Assembly: GCA_009920815.1 (NCBI GenBank)
Contig: RFZH01000003.1
Location: forward strand, 1 to 33,506
From: Paracoccaceae bacterium
Lineage (GTDB): Bacteria > Pseudomonadota > Alphaproteobacteria > Rhodobacterales > Rhodobacteraceae
Reading direction: 5' to 3'
DNA length: 33,506 bases
The notes below the pieces were generated by a model. The model made no database searches, was not told the origin of the DNA, and saw nothing but the letters and a program-made list of their open reading frames with translations. Below are positions 26,223 through 33,506 of the stretch, piece after piece. Position numbers and translations under genes: made by a program. The first letter of the stretch is position 1; every line of letters starts with the position of its first letter.

Positions 26223-27728
26223 TTAGGCGATTTTTGATGTCGTGCGACGTGCGTTTGAATAATTTTTGATCCATGTCGGGACTGACTGCGCTGGCATTGC
26301 TTTTGCAATTGCAAAGCCTTGAATTGCATCAACGCCTTGTCGCACCGCTTCGACCTGTTCTGCAATCGTTTCGATTCCCTCGGCAACGACCTGTAAATCC
26401 ATTTGATGTGCCATCGCGATCATAGCCGCCAAAAGTCGTTGCTGGCGTTCGTCTTGATCACAATTGGTCAGGAAGCTTCGGTCTATTTTAATCCGATGAA
26501 GCGTAAGATGGCGCAACGATGGGATCGAGGCATTTCCCGTTCCAAAATCATCTAGATCAATGCTGCAACCGATTTTTGCAAGCGACAAAATATTTTTGGC
26601 AATGATCGTGTCGGGGGATGAGACAATAACATTTTCAACGACCTCAAGGATCAGGTGTTTTGGATCAATACCTGCATTCACAAGATGCCACTTGATGCGC
26701 TTTGCCAAATTGGGGTCGTTTAGGTCGTCAACGCTTAGGTTAACGCTGACTGTCTCAACCGCCAGCCCTGCGTTGTTCCAGGTTTTCAAGGCGCATAGCG
26801 ACTGGGAAATCATATGATCTGTGAGCGCTGTCATCTGTCCCGAAGATTTCAAAACGTCCAGAAACTTCATCGGCGGTATGATCTTACCGGCAGATGTTGT
26901 CCAACGTGCAAGCGCTTCGAACCCTTTCACTTGGCCGGTAAAACCGCATATCTGGGGTTGGAAATGCGCTACGATTTCGCCACGATCAAGTGCCTTTTTC
27001 AGCTCGGGCGCAGTTGGTCTTTGGTCGAAGGATTTAACAGAACCCCCGCCTTGAGAGAAAAATCGTACTTGTCCAGCGCCTTGGTCTTGGGCGACTTTAT
27101 TGGCAACAATCGCCGCACGACACAGATCTTTTGACGAATTGACCACATCCATCTGTGTGTCGGCGATGCCAATTGTAATGCTGAAATAGTGTGGGCGTTC
27201 GCCGATTAATACGGCCGGATCCACCGCGCGCTGCAAACGTTCAGAAATCGAAAGAGTGGTGTTTATATCAAAAATTCCACGCATTGAAACGGCTATAAAG
27301 AAACGGTCATCTGCTGTGTACACCACTAAATCATCATGGCGCACGGCACTGGCCAGTCTGTCATAAATGGAAATGATTGCGGCTGTTTTAGTGGCTTTTG
27401 AATGTTTTTGCGCCCAAGCAGAGAACCCGTCAATTTCGATTGCGAATAAAATACATGGCGTATGAGCACCTATCGCAACCAGTGGGTCGAGATTTGTTAA
27501 CAGATAGGGTGTTGTGCGATATAGCTGACGACCCATGGTTGGCTGAGGTGGGCGCGGCTCGGACGCAATTAAAACGATTAGCGAGCCAATCGTTCCAAAA
27601 GCAAGTGCAAAGACTATTTCTGTGTTGATGGCCACAACCGAACACAACAGCGGTATTGTGACAATCGCCGTCCGTTTTGTATGATTTCGGACTTGCCCCC
27701 AAAGACGGTCCCGTAAAATATATGTCAT
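26223..27728 (-). CDS. EAL-domain protein with degenerate GGDEF, likely c-di-GMP phosphodiesterase
   Basis: A 501-residue protein with one or two N-terminal membrane segments (about 20-56). The GGDEF-like domain (about 90-225) carries TADDRF instead of GG(D/E)EF and is unlikely to make c-di-GMP. The EAL domain (about 245-490) keeps EAL at 271-273 (FEALARW), SVNLS, LEVVEN, DLDDFGTGNAS, KIDRSF, VVAEGIET and QGFAIA, so phosphodiesterase activity is likely. It would lower c-di-GMP and so favour motility over attachment. It sits between ttcA and yidC inside a housekeeping block, on the same strand, where I would not normally expect a signalling gene. The ATG is preceded by GGGG inside a hairpin. 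Confidence 0.9.
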   Translation of the reverse strand: MTYILRDRLWGQVRNHTKRTAIVTIPLLCSVVAINTEIVFALAFGTIGSLIVLIASEPRPPQPTMGRQLYRTTPYLLTNLDPLVAIGAHTPCILFAIEIDGFSAWAQKHSKATKTAAIISIYDRLASAVRHDDLVVYTADDRFFIAVSMRGIFDINTTLSISERLQRAVDPAVLIGERPHYFSITIGIADTQMDVVNSSKDLCRAAIVANKVAQDQGAGQVRFFSQGGGSVKSFDQRPTAPELKKALDRGEIVAHFQPQICGFTGQVKGFEALARWTTSAGKIIPPMKFLDVLKSSGQMTALTDHMISQSLCALKTWNNAGLAVETVSVNLSVDDLNDPNLAKRIKWHLVNAGIDPKHLILEVVENVIVSSPDTIIAKNILSLAKIGCSIDLDDFGTGNASIPSLRHLTLHRIKIDRSFLTNCDQDERQQRLLAAMIAMAHQMDLQVVAEGIETIAEQVEAVRQGVDAIQGFAIAKAMPAQSVPTWIKNYSNARRTTSKIA

Positions 27729-27731
27729 AAC

Positions 27732-27755
27732 TTTACCCCATTTAACGTGGGTAAA
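27732..27755 (-). promoter_or_regulatory. Hairpin covering the likely ribosome binding site of the EAL gene
   Basis: A perfect 7-base inverted repeat TTTACCC and GGGTAAA with a 10-base spacer lies three bases before the EAL gene ATG. Read on the minus strand, the right arm includes the only purine-rich stretch (GGGGTAAAG) near the start codon, so folding would hide it. The same dyad could instead be a protein-binding operator, or a weak terminator after ttcA; no T-run follows. The repeat is seen; the role is inferred. Confidence 0.45.
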
Positions 27756-27782
27756 TTATGCGAGACTTTATTAAGCTCTGCG

Positions 27783-28655
27783 TTAACGCAGTTTGGGAAT
27801 ATCTATCGAATTTTCATCAAATTCGGCTGACCCAAGCTCTAGTCCCTTGAAATCGAAAATGCGATCATCCAACATGTGGGATGGACGAATATTCATCAGA
27901 GACCGAAACATGACTTGTCTGCGCCCAGGACGATTTTTTTCCCAACCATCCAAGATTTGTTTTACCTGTTGACGTTGCAGACCATCTTGAGATCCGCACA
28001 AATCACAGGGGATGATGGGATAGTTCATCGAACGCGCAAATTTTTCGCAGTCTTCTTCTGCTACAAAGGCCAGCGGTCGATAAACGAACAAATCACCTTC
28101 TTCGTTCACCAATTTGGGCGGCATTGTTGCCAACCGACCACCATGAAAGAGGTTCATGAAAAACGTCTCTAACATGTCGTCGCGGTGATGGCCCAAAACG
28201 ATCGCCGAACAGCCTTCTTCGCGTGCAATGCGGTATAAATGACCACGCCGTAACCGCGAACACAGCGAACAATAGGTACGCCCTTGGGGGATTTTGTCGA
28301 CAACGACAGAGTAGGTATCTTGATATTCGATGCGATGGGGAACGCCCATATCCTCAAGGAATTTGGGCAAAACAGTCGATGGGAATCCGGGTTGTCCTTG
28401 ATCCAAATTACAGGCCAATAGATCCACGGGCAAAAGCCCGCGCCACTTTAATTCGTATAAAACCGCCAACAGCGTATAACTGTCCTTTCCACCAGAAAGG
28501 CAGACCAACCAACGTGCATCCCGCTCGATCATACCGTATTGTTCAATCGCGTCGCGCACATAGCGGACAATCCGCTTGCGCAGCTTTTTGAACTCGGTCG
28601 TCGATGGTGCGCCGTGAAACAAGGGGTGAATGTCGTCTAGATCAGGCGTGTCCAT
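27783..28655 (-). CDS. ttcA: tRNA 2-thiocytidine(32) synthetase TtcA
   Basis: A 290-residue PP-loop ATPase that thiolates cytidine 32 in certain tRNAs using an Fe-S cluster. The PP-loop is [12 protein letters not shown] (about 48-59). [10 protein letters not shown] (about 132-141) and [11 protein letters not shown] (about 214-224) supply the conserved cysteines. [20 protein letters not shown] is a family signature. Length fits TtcA. It starts 13 bases inside the end of yidD, so the two overlap and are co-transcribed from the rpmH side. Confidence 0.94.
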   Translation of the reverse strand: MDTPDLDDIHPLFHGAPSTTEFKKLRKRIVRYVRDAIEQYGMIERDARWLVCLSGGKDSYTLLAVLYELKWRGLLPVDLLACNLDQGQPGFPSTVLPKFLEDMGVPHRIEYQDTYSVVVDKIPQGRTYCSLCSRLRRGHLYRIAREEGCSAIVLGHHRDDMLETFFMNLFHGGRLATMPPKLVNEEGDLFVYRPLAFVAEEDCEKFARSMNYPIIPCDLCGSQDGLQRQQVKQILDGWEKNRPGRRQVMFRSLMNIRPSHMLDDRIFDFKGLELGSAEFDENSIDIPKLR

Positions 28656-28893
28656 GTGGGTCCTCTTTATTCACTTTCGGGACTGGGTCATATCCACACC
28701 CACCCAACGGATTACAGCGCGCAATGCGTTTTGCCGCCATCCAGCCCCCTTTTAGTGCGCCATGTTCTTGCAGCGCGTCCAGGGCATATTGGCTGCATGT
28801 CGGTTGATATCGACAGTTGTACCCAATCCATGGCGAGAAAACCAGTCGATAGGCTCGGACGGGCAGAGCCATTATGCGCGCCATGAGTTTCAT
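28642..28893 (-). CDS. yidD: Membrane protein insertion efficiency factor YidD
   Basis: An 83-residue small, membrane-associated protein that aids YidC-dependent insertion. The family core is complete: [20 protein letters not shown] with the cysteine pair, then [17 protein letters not shown] and [17 protein letters not shown]. Length is typical. Its start overlaps the rnpA stop by four bases, and its end overlaps ttcA by 14, consistent with one transcript from rpmH. Confidence 0.96.
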   Translation of the reverse strand: MKLMARIMALPVRAYRLVFSPWIGYNCRYQPTCSQYALDALQEHGALKGGWMAAKRIARCNPLGGCGYDPVPKVNKEDPHGHA

Positions 28894-29297
28894 GGGCGCT
28901 GAATTGAATGTAGTTTTTGAAGTGCCAAGGTTGCGTCTTGGATCAGGCTATCGAAGTCTGCTTGTTCTGTGACCGTGTTACGTCCGACAAAGACGTAATC
29001 AAAACCAGCCTTTCCATGGCGCGTGACTACGGCTCTTGCTACTTCACGTAACCGGCGTTTTGCGCGATTACGGATCACTGCATTGCCAACCTTTTTGGAA
29101 CAGGTAAACCCAACACGCATTGTCGCATCATCATCGTTCCGCATGCGGGCCTGTACGAGCATACTGCGCATTGACTGGCGCAATGCCTTCGACGCAGCAA
29201 TAAAATCCGATCGTTTTTTTAGCACTTGGATATCAGACACAGAAAAAGACACCGCTTGCGAGGTATGAATTTCGTTCAGGATTTCCTGTGAAACCAT
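28890..29297 (-). CDS. rnpA: Ribonuclease P protein component
   Basis: The protein subunit of RNase P, which matures tRNA 5' ends with the RnpB RNA. The core [17 protein letters not shown] leads to [27 protein letters not shown], the RNR RNA-binding signature, and FDYVFVGRN. The start is uncertain: the track uses a TTG at 29333 with no binding site, eight bases after rpmH; I prefer the ATG at 29297 (135 residues), though its binding site is also weak, so coupling to rpmH translation is likely. Either way, the N-terminus is a little long for the family. Confidence 0.93.
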   Translation of the reverse strand: MVSQEILNEIHTSQAVSFSVSDIQVLKKRSDFIAASKALRQSMRSMLVQARMRNDDDATMRVGFTCSKKVGNAVIRNRAKRRLREVARAVVTRHGKAGFDYVFVGRNTVTEQADFDSLIQDATLALQKLHSIQRP

Positions 29298-29341
29298 GCT
29301 CTCGTTAGCGGCGTCTTTTTTAATCTTCGCCAAAGCGGGCG

Positions 29342-29476
29342 TTACGCGCTAAGCGCTTTCCGGCCACGTGCACGACGTGCGTTAAGGATTTTGCGGCCTG
29401 CTTTAGTTGCCATACGCGCACGAAAACCGTGGCGACGTTTGCGAACGAGGTTCGATGGTTGATAGGTGCGTTTCAT
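29342..29476 (-). CDS. rpmH: 50S ribosomal protein L34 (absent from ORF track)
   Basis: Too short for the ORF track but clear on the minus strand: ATG at 29476, TAA at 29342-29344, 44 residues, reading [20 protein letters not shown] and ending GRKALSA. This is the complete, highly basic L34 of the large ribosomal subunit. Two GGAG elements lie within 16 bases upstream of the ATG. It is the first gene of the rpmH-rnpA-yidD-ttcA block, the classical order. Confidence 0.98.
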   Translation of the reverse strand: MKRTYQPSNLVRKRRHGFRARMATKAGRKILNARRARGRKALSA

Positions 29477-29746
29477 CGCTCCGACTCCGTAACTTTAAGG
29501 CGCAAAGAGATTCGCACCACATGTAAATCTAAGATGCCGCATCTAAGCGACAATTAGGCATAAGTCAAACCCGACAAGTGGGTTTCGCAACATTTTTGCC
29601 AGATTGAGGGCGGATTATTTCATCCTGTGTAAAAATACCAGCGTAAAATTCACAAACTTTGTATTTTCGATCACCCTGTCGTGAGCCTACTGTAAAAACA
29701 TCCGCTCGCAGTGCATTGTGTGCCTGCTTACATGTTTGGGAATGCT
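29477..29746. other. Divergent intergenic region between rpmH and TVP38 gene
   Basis: This 270-base gap, the largest in the window, carries the control regions of two divergent units. On the minus strand, a possible rpmH promoter is TTGACT (29563-29568) and TAGATG (29540-29545) with 17 bases between. Two dyads overlap it: AGATGC-C-GCATCT (29532-29544) at the -10 and AAACCC-N7-GGGTTT (29567-29585) at the -35. A third, ACAAA-C-TTTGT (29652-29662), lies nearer the TVP38 gene. No DnaA boxes, RNA gene or convincing small ORF was seen. Confidence 0.5.
29540..29568 (-). promoter_or_regulatory. Putative rpmH promoter
   Basis: On the minus strand, -35 TTGACT (29563-29568) and -10 TAGATG (29540-29545) are spaced by 17 bases, about 65 bases before the rpmH ATG. 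The -35 is close to consensus and the -10 is weak. It would drive the rpmH-rnpA-yidD-ttcA transcript. This is pattern evidence only. Confidence 0.45.
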
Positions 29747-30433
29747 ATGAAATATATACCACTTTTGATTATTGCAGTCGTTGCGATTGTTGGCGGCTTC
29801 TATTTTGCCGATTATCTTTCATTTGAAACGCTTGCGCAGCACCGCTACAGTTTGTTGGCCTTCAAAGAAACCTATTTCGGCGTGGCGGCATTGCTTTTTG
29901 TGTTTGTTTATTTTGTGATCGTTGCGTTTTCGTTGCCGGGTGCTGGCGTGGCGTCGATCACAGGTGGGTTTTTGTTTGGACTCGGGTTTGGCACAGTTTT
30001 GAATGTGGTCGCGGCGACGCTTGGGGCCTGTGCTATTTTCTTGGCGGTACGTACAGGGGTAGGGCGGTCTTTGGCAGCTAAGGTCGATACTTCCCAGGGG
30101 AAACTGGCAAATATGATGGCACGGATGCGCGACAATGAAATAAGCGTTTTGTTTTTGCTGCGTTTGGTTCCTGTTGTGCCGTTTTTCGTGGCGAATGTCC
30201 TTCCGGCATTGGTTGGTGTCGGTTTGCGTAACTTTGCATTTACTACGTTTTTGGGAATTATACCTGGTGGCTTGGTGTATACATGGATTGGCGTTGGGTT
30301 GGGCGATGTATTCGACCGTGGAGCATCCCCAGATCTTGGCCTCATTTGGTCGCCCCACATATTGGGTCCAATTCTAGGGCTCGCAATATTGGCGGCGGTG
30401 CCGATGCTTATCGGCAAGAAAGGACAATCATGA
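29747..30433 (+). CDS. TVP38/TMEM64 family membrane protein
   Basis: A 228-residue polytopic membrane protein of the SNARE-associated/DedA-like superfamily. Hydrophobic segments fill residues 3-23, 44-65 and 70-100, and the C-terminal third. Family marks are FSLPGAGVASITGGFLFG, the amphipathic FLLRLVPVVPFFVANVLPAL re-entrant segment and FLGIIPGGLVYTWIGVGLG. DedA-type proteins are linked to lipid flipping and membrane homeostasis; the role here is unknown. I start it at ATG 29747, with GGGA seven bases upstream, not at the GTG at 29711. Its stop overlaps the next start as ATGA, which joins it to the flavoprotein. Confidence 0.9.
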   Translation: MKYIPLLIIAVVAIVGGFYFADYLSFETLAQHRYSLLAFKETYFGVAALLFVFVYFVIVAFSLPGAGVASITGGFLFGLGFGTVLNVVAATLGACAIFLAVRTGVGRSLAAKVDTSQGKLANMMARMRDNEISVLFLLRLVPVVPFFVANVLPALVGVGLRNFAFTTFLGIIPGGLVYTWIGVGLGDVFDRGASPDLGLIWSPHILGPILGLAILAAVPMLIGKKGQS

Positions 30434-31848
30434 AAAAGATTACAACAGATCTGTTGGTCATCGGCGCAGGTTCTGGCGGGTTATCTGTGGCAGCGGGTGC
30501 CGTTCAGATGGGCGCGGATGTTACCTTGATCGAAGCCAACGAAATGGGCGGAGATTGTTTGAATTTCGGGTGTGTTCCATCCAAGGCACTGTTGTCGGCG
30601 GCAAAGCGCGCTTACATCGTTCAAAATTCTATCGCCTTTGGGGTAACTGCGGGGCATGTTAAAATTGATTACAGTAAAGCACAAAGCCATGTTCGCGATA
30701 CAATAGCGACAATATCCCCTCATGATAGCCAAGAACGGTTTGAAGGACTGGGCGTGCGGGTCATCCGCGCATTTGCACGATTTTCAGGCCGCCGAGAGGT
30801 TATTGCCGGTGATTACGCAATCACCGCGCGTCGCATTGTGATCGCGACCGGTGCGCATGCCGCTGTGCCACCTGTGCCCGGTTTGAAAGATGTGCCCTAT
30901 CTTACAAACGAAACTTTGTTTTCTATTGCCGTCGAACCAAGCCACTTGGTCATTCTTGGCGCAGGACCAATTGGTATGGAAATGGCACAAGCCCATGCGC
31001 GGCTGGGCGTGCGTGTCAGCATGATTGAAATGGCAAAATTTGGGGCAATGCTTGATCCAGATGCAGCGAGTATATTGCGTACCTCGCTTGAACGCGATTG
31101 GGTCGAGATTCATGACGAAATAGGCTTGACGTCGATCGAGAAGGTCGAAAATGGAATTTTGTGCCATTTGTCAGACGGCCGTTCAATTGAAGGGTCGCAC
31201 ATTCTTGTCGCAGCAGGGCGCAAGCCTAATCTAGAAGGGCTGGATTTAGAACGGGCGGGTATTCAATATGATGTTAAGGGTATAAAGGTCGACGCCGGTC
31301 TTAGGACATCTAATAAATCGGTCTATGCAATCGGCGATGTTGCTGGCGGCGCACAATTTACGCATGTGGCAGGTTATCATGCAGGCATCGTTATACGCTC
31401 CGCACTTCTTGGCTTGCCTGCCAAAGCGCGTACGGATGCGATCCCCTCCGTGGTTTACACAGACCCAGAAGTGGCGCAGGTCGGGTTGACCCTTGCACAA
31501 GCACGCGGCGAATATGGTGCACGTGCCGAAGAGGCAAGATTTGATTATGCGGGCAACGATCGCGCTATTGCAGAACGGAAAACCGAAGGTTTTGCCAAAG
31601 CGATTATCGCAGGCGGGCGCGTTGTGGGGGCAACCGTAGTTGGGCACCAAGCCGGCGAAATGATTAATTTTTGGACCTATATGGTGACCCACAAAGAAAA
31701 AATTAGCAAAGTCTCGGCGATGATTGCACCTTATCCGAGTTTGCATGAAATCAACAAAAGGGTGGCGGGGGCCTATTTTTCGCCACGTCTGTTTGATAGC
31801 GTTTGGGTAAAGCGCGTCGTTCGTTTTGTTCAAAAAAGGATTCCATAG
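30430..31848 (+). CDS. MerA-like FAD-dependent disulfide oxidoreductase
   Basis: A 472-residue class I pyridine nucleotide-disulfide reductase. The start at 30430 gives MKKITTDLLVIGAGSGGLSV; the ORF track extends it needlessly upstream inside the TVP38 gene. The FAD motif is GAGSGG (about 12-17), the redox pair Cys43/Cys48 is in GGDCLNFGCVPSK, the NAD(P)H motif is LGAGPIGMEMAQ and a second FAD motif is YAIGDVAGG. Near the end, PYPSLHEINKR has Tyr where lipoamide dehydrogenase has its catalytic His, so it is not Lpd. The mercury-binding C-terminal Cys pair and N-terminal HMA domain of true MerA are missing. The substrate is therefore unknown. It is coupled to the TVP38 gene by ATGA overlap. 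Confidence 0.9.
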   Translation: MKKITTDLLVIGAGSGGLSVAAGAVQMGADVTLIEANEMGGDCLNFGCVPSKALLSAAKRAYIVQNSIAFGVTAGHVKIDYSKAQSHVRDTIATISPHDSQERFEGLGVRVIRAFARFSGRREVIAGDYAITARRIVIATGAHAAVPPVPGLKDVPYLTNETLFSIAVEPSHLVILGAGPIGMEMAQAHARLGVRVSMIEMAKFGAMLDPDAASILRTSLERDWVEIHDEIGLTSIEKVENGILCHLSDGRSIEGSHILVAAGRKPNLEGLDLERAGIQYDVKGIKVDAGLRTSNKSVYAIGDVAGGAQFTHVAGYHAGIVIRSALLGLPAKARTDAIPSVVYTDPEVAQVGLTLAQARGEYGARAEEARFDYAGNDRAIAERKTEGFAKAIIAGGRVVGATVVGHQAGEMINFWTYMVTHKEKISKVSAMIAPYPSLHEINKRVAGAYFSPRLFDSVWVKRVVRFVQKRIP

Positions 31849-31851
31849 GTC

Positions 31852-33231
31852 ATGTTCAAAACCCTCTCAGGTCGGTTTTTGATTTTGACAATTGTCTTTG
31901 TCATGCTGGCTGAGGTGCTGATTTTCGTGCCGTCAATTGCGCGCTTTCGCTTGGATTACTTGAACGCGCGGATCGAAAGGGCACAGCTGGCTTCGCTTGC
32001 GCTGCTGGCAGATGACATGCTTTCACCCGAATTAGAGGCCGAGCTTTTGAACACAGCGGACGTCTACAACGTGGTTTTGATCCGCGATTCGGCGCGCCAA
32101 CTGGTGTTATCCTCTGATTTGCCGCAACCTGTCGCGCGCAGTTTTGACCTAAGAGACCCACAGCCGCTTGTTTTGTTGCGCGATACATTTGCACGCATTT
32201 TATCCCCGAATTTTGAGGTGATACGTGTCATTGGTATCCCCGCACAAGGGGCAGGTCAATTGATCGAAGTTACGCTGGGCACGCTTACATTGCGCGAGGC
32301 GATGTTGGACTATGGTTTGCGTATCTTGTGGCTTTCGGCTGTGATTTCGGTGATCACTGCTGCCCTTTTATTCGTGGCTGTTCGGATGATGATCGTACGC
32401 CCAATCAAGAGGGTAGCGCAGTCCATGGCAGATTATGCGCGCGCGCCTGATGATATCCGCCGTATCATCACGCCGAGCTCGTCTATTGTTGATATCTACC
32501 AAGCCGAAGCTGCCTTGGCTCAGATGCAAGGCGACCTACGTACATCACTTAAACAAAAACAAAGGCTTGCGACGTTGGGCGAAGGTGTCGCCAAGATTAG
32601 CCATGATTTGCGCAATATTTTATCCAGTGTGCAGCTTTTGTCAGATCGCCTAGAAGATAGCCAAGATCCAATGGTCAAACGCATGGCACCGCGATTGATT
32701 AAATCTGTATCACGCGCTGTATCCTTGACGGAAAATACACTTGCATTTGGACGGGTACAGGAACCGACCCCCCATCTAGAGCGGGTGGCCCTGAAAGCTA
32801 TTGTTGAAGATGTATTTTCCCAAGAAGAATTAGCGCTATCTGAGGGCGATAACATTCGTTTTGTCTGCGATGTGGGTTCATTGATCCTGCGCGTTGATCC
32901 TGAACATCTTTCAAGGATCTTGCAAAACATTGTTCGCAATGCGCGGCAGGCCATGCAGATCTCTGGGTGTGTCGGAACGATTTCTATCCGCGGAACCGAG
33001 GATGAGAACCAGTGGTCAATCACAGTCGTTGATGACGGTCCTGGTCTTTCTGATAAAGCCAAAGCAAACCTATTTCAGGCGTTTTCTGGCGGCACTAAAA
33101 AAGATGGTACTGGATTGGGGCTTGTGATCGCACAAGAGCTTGTTTCAGGGCATGGGGGTCAGCTGGAATTGGTGTCGTCAAATGTTGATGGAACCACGTT
33201 TAAGATATCCTTGCCCAAAACACTCGCATAA
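31852..33231 (+). CDS. Sensor histidine kinase, orphan
   Basis: A 459-residue membrane kinase. One membrane segment at about 8-30 and another at about 160-186 frame a periplasmic sensor region; a HAMP-like linker (RPIKRVAQSMADYARAP) follows. The phosphoacceptor His is in KISHDLRNILSSVQLL (near residue 251), the N box in NIVRNARQAM and the G boxes in DDGPGLSD and GTGLGLVIAQEL. The HisKA region is of the type with HDLRN rather than HELRT. Only three bases separate it from the flavoprotein gene, so the three genes form one operon. No response regulator is in the window; its partner may lie elsewhere. No clear terminator follows before the tRNA. Confidence 0.92.
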   Translation: MFKTLSGRFLILTIVFVMLAEVLIFVPSIARFRLDYLNARIERAQLASLALLADDMLSPELEAELLNTADVYNVVLIRDSARQLVLSSDLPQPVARSFDLRDPQPLVLLRDTFARILSPNFEVIRVIGIPAQGAGQLIEVTLGTLTLREAMLDYGLRILWLSAVISVITAALLFVAVRMMIVRPIKRVAQSMADYARAPDDIRRIITPSSSIVDIYQAEAALAQMQGDLRTSLKQKQRLATLGEGVAKISHDLRNILSSVQLLSDRLEDSQDPMVKRMAPRLIKSVSRAVSLTENTLAFGRVQEPTPHLERVALKAIVEDVFSQEELALSEGDNIRFVCDVGSLILRVDPEHLSRILQNIVRNARQAMQISGCVGTISIRGTEDENQWSITVVDDGPGLSDKAKANLFQAFSGGTKKDGTGLGLVIAQELVSGHGGQLELVSSNVDGTTFKISLPKTLA

Positions 33232-33270
33232 TGTTCCAGAATATTTTTTAGAAAAACGAGTATTTAGCCC

Positions 33271-33298
33271 TTGCAAAGCGTCGCTATAGGTTTTAGAT
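33271..33298 (+). promoter_or_regulatory. Putative tRNA-Arg promoter
   Basis: TTGCAA (33271-33276) and TTAGAT (33293-33298) are spaced by 16 bases, ending 10 bases before the tRNA. The bases after the -10 (CGGCCC) form a GC-rich discriminator as in stable RNA promoters under stringent control. This is pattern evidence only. Confidence 0.5.
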
Positions 33299-33308
33299 CG
33301 GCCCTCGT

Positions 33309-33385
33309 GGACCGATAGCTCAGCTGGATAGAGTACTTGACTACGAATCAAGGGGTCGGGGGTTCGAATCCTCCTCGGTCCGCCA
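33309..33385 (+). tRNA. tRNA-Arg(ACG)
   Basis: A 77-base tRNA with encoded CCA. The acceptor stem pairs GGACCGA (33309-33315) with TCGGTCC (33375-33381), followed by discriminator G and CCA. The anticodon arm is CTTGA-CTACGAA-TCAAG with anticodon ACG at 33343-33345, and the T arm has GGTTCGAATC. ACG is read as ICG after deamination by TadA and decodes CGU, CGC and CGA. It stands alone, with sensor kinase upstream and AT-rich DNA downstream. Confidence 0.97.
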
Positions 33386-33506
33386 TTATTCTGAAAATTA
33401 TGATTTTTTAACAGCATGTTAGGGTGCAAGTGTTTATTTCGCCACCACATTTTTATGATGCTCTAATTTTTACAAATGCATATCTAAGTATGAATAATGT
33501 TCGCTA

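Noticed and set aside
29477-29746. Possible replication origin beside rpmH
   Set aside because: rpmH is next to dnaA and oriC in some bacteria, but no DnaA boxes and no dnaA gene are visible here.
29819-30417. Long minus-strand ORFs (179 and 169 residues) opposite the TVP38 gene
   Set aside because: The plus strand encodes a clear membrane protein family; the antisense frames are rich in Arg, His and Gln and show no recognisable domain.
30283-30429. Extended N-terminus of the flavoprotein in the ORF track
   Set aside because: These codons lie inside the TVP38 gene in another frame; the ATGA-overlapping ATG at 30430 begins directly with the FAD-binding strand.
33178-33450. 90-residue minus-strand ORF with GGPRRIRTPDPLIRSQVLYPAELS
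   Set aside because: This is the antisense translation of the tRNA-Arg gene, a well-known false ORF in bacterial annotation.
1-33506. CRISPR array, insertion sequence, prophage or toxin-antitoxin pair
   Set aside because: No regularly spaced repeats, transposase, integrase or phage-type genes were found; nearly all the DNA is accounted for by core-type genes.

Overview
The window looks like chromosomal DNA of a marine alphaproteobacterium of the Rhodobacterales (Roseobacter-like). The basis is protein content and gene order: an rpmH-rnpA-yidD-ttcA-yidC-MOSC-engB-argB block, a glcDEF block, a DUF4159 plus large membrane protein pair, and protein sequences that read as Rhodobacterales homologues. 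Base composition is moderate, lower than in most of the group. No insertion sequence, prophage gene or CRISPR array is visible. Genus and species are not claimed.

Layout. (1) 1-3958, plus strand: the 3' end of a DUF4159 envelope protein gene, overlapped ATGA-style by a second large membrane protein with a VWA-like region; a DUF599 gene converges on it. (2) 4660-8578: glycolate oxidase operon glcDEF behind a dyad-rich promoter. (3) 8645-10054: a secreted trypsin-like protease, then an hsp20 gene whose 5' UTR folds like a ROSE RNA thermometer. (4) 10037-14106: rbfA with a phosphodiester glycosidase gene, dapB, and an ispH-rnhA-TRIC operon. (5) 14256-17990: a hybrid histidine kinase, a D-2-hydroxyacid (glyoxylate-type) dehydrogenase and a periplasmic SH3 protein. 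(6) 17992-20561: a phosphomannomutase gene broken by a frameshift at a short GT repeat, and a lone neuB-type sialic acid synthase gene. (7) 20564-29476, minus strand: a long block running rpmH, rnpA, yidD, ttcA, an EAL-domain gene, yidC, MOSC, engB, argB, a sterol-desaturase-like hydroxylase and an Fe-S protein. (8) 29747-33231, plus strand: TVP38 membrane protein, MerA-like flavoprotein and sensor kinase in one tightly packed operon. (9) tRNA-Arg(ACG), followed by AT-rich sequence to the window end.

How the genes fit together. GlcDEF oxidises glycolate to glyoxylate, and the 2-hydroxyacid dehydrogenase could reduce glyoxylate back or handle hydroxypyruvate. The rpmH block joins ribosome and tRNA processing (RnpA, EngB, TtcA) with membrane protein insertion (YidC, YidD). 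Phosphomannomutase and NeuB both point to surface polysaccharide, but the first is disrupted here and the second lacks visible partners.

The strongest non-coding observations are the ROSE-like thermometer with a sigma-32-like promoter before hsp20, three alternating CCAAT/ATTGG half-sites at the glc promoter, a hairpin covering the likely ribosome binding site of the EAL gene, and a 19-codon mini-ORF bridging engB and argB. I did not find a clearly new multi-gene system.
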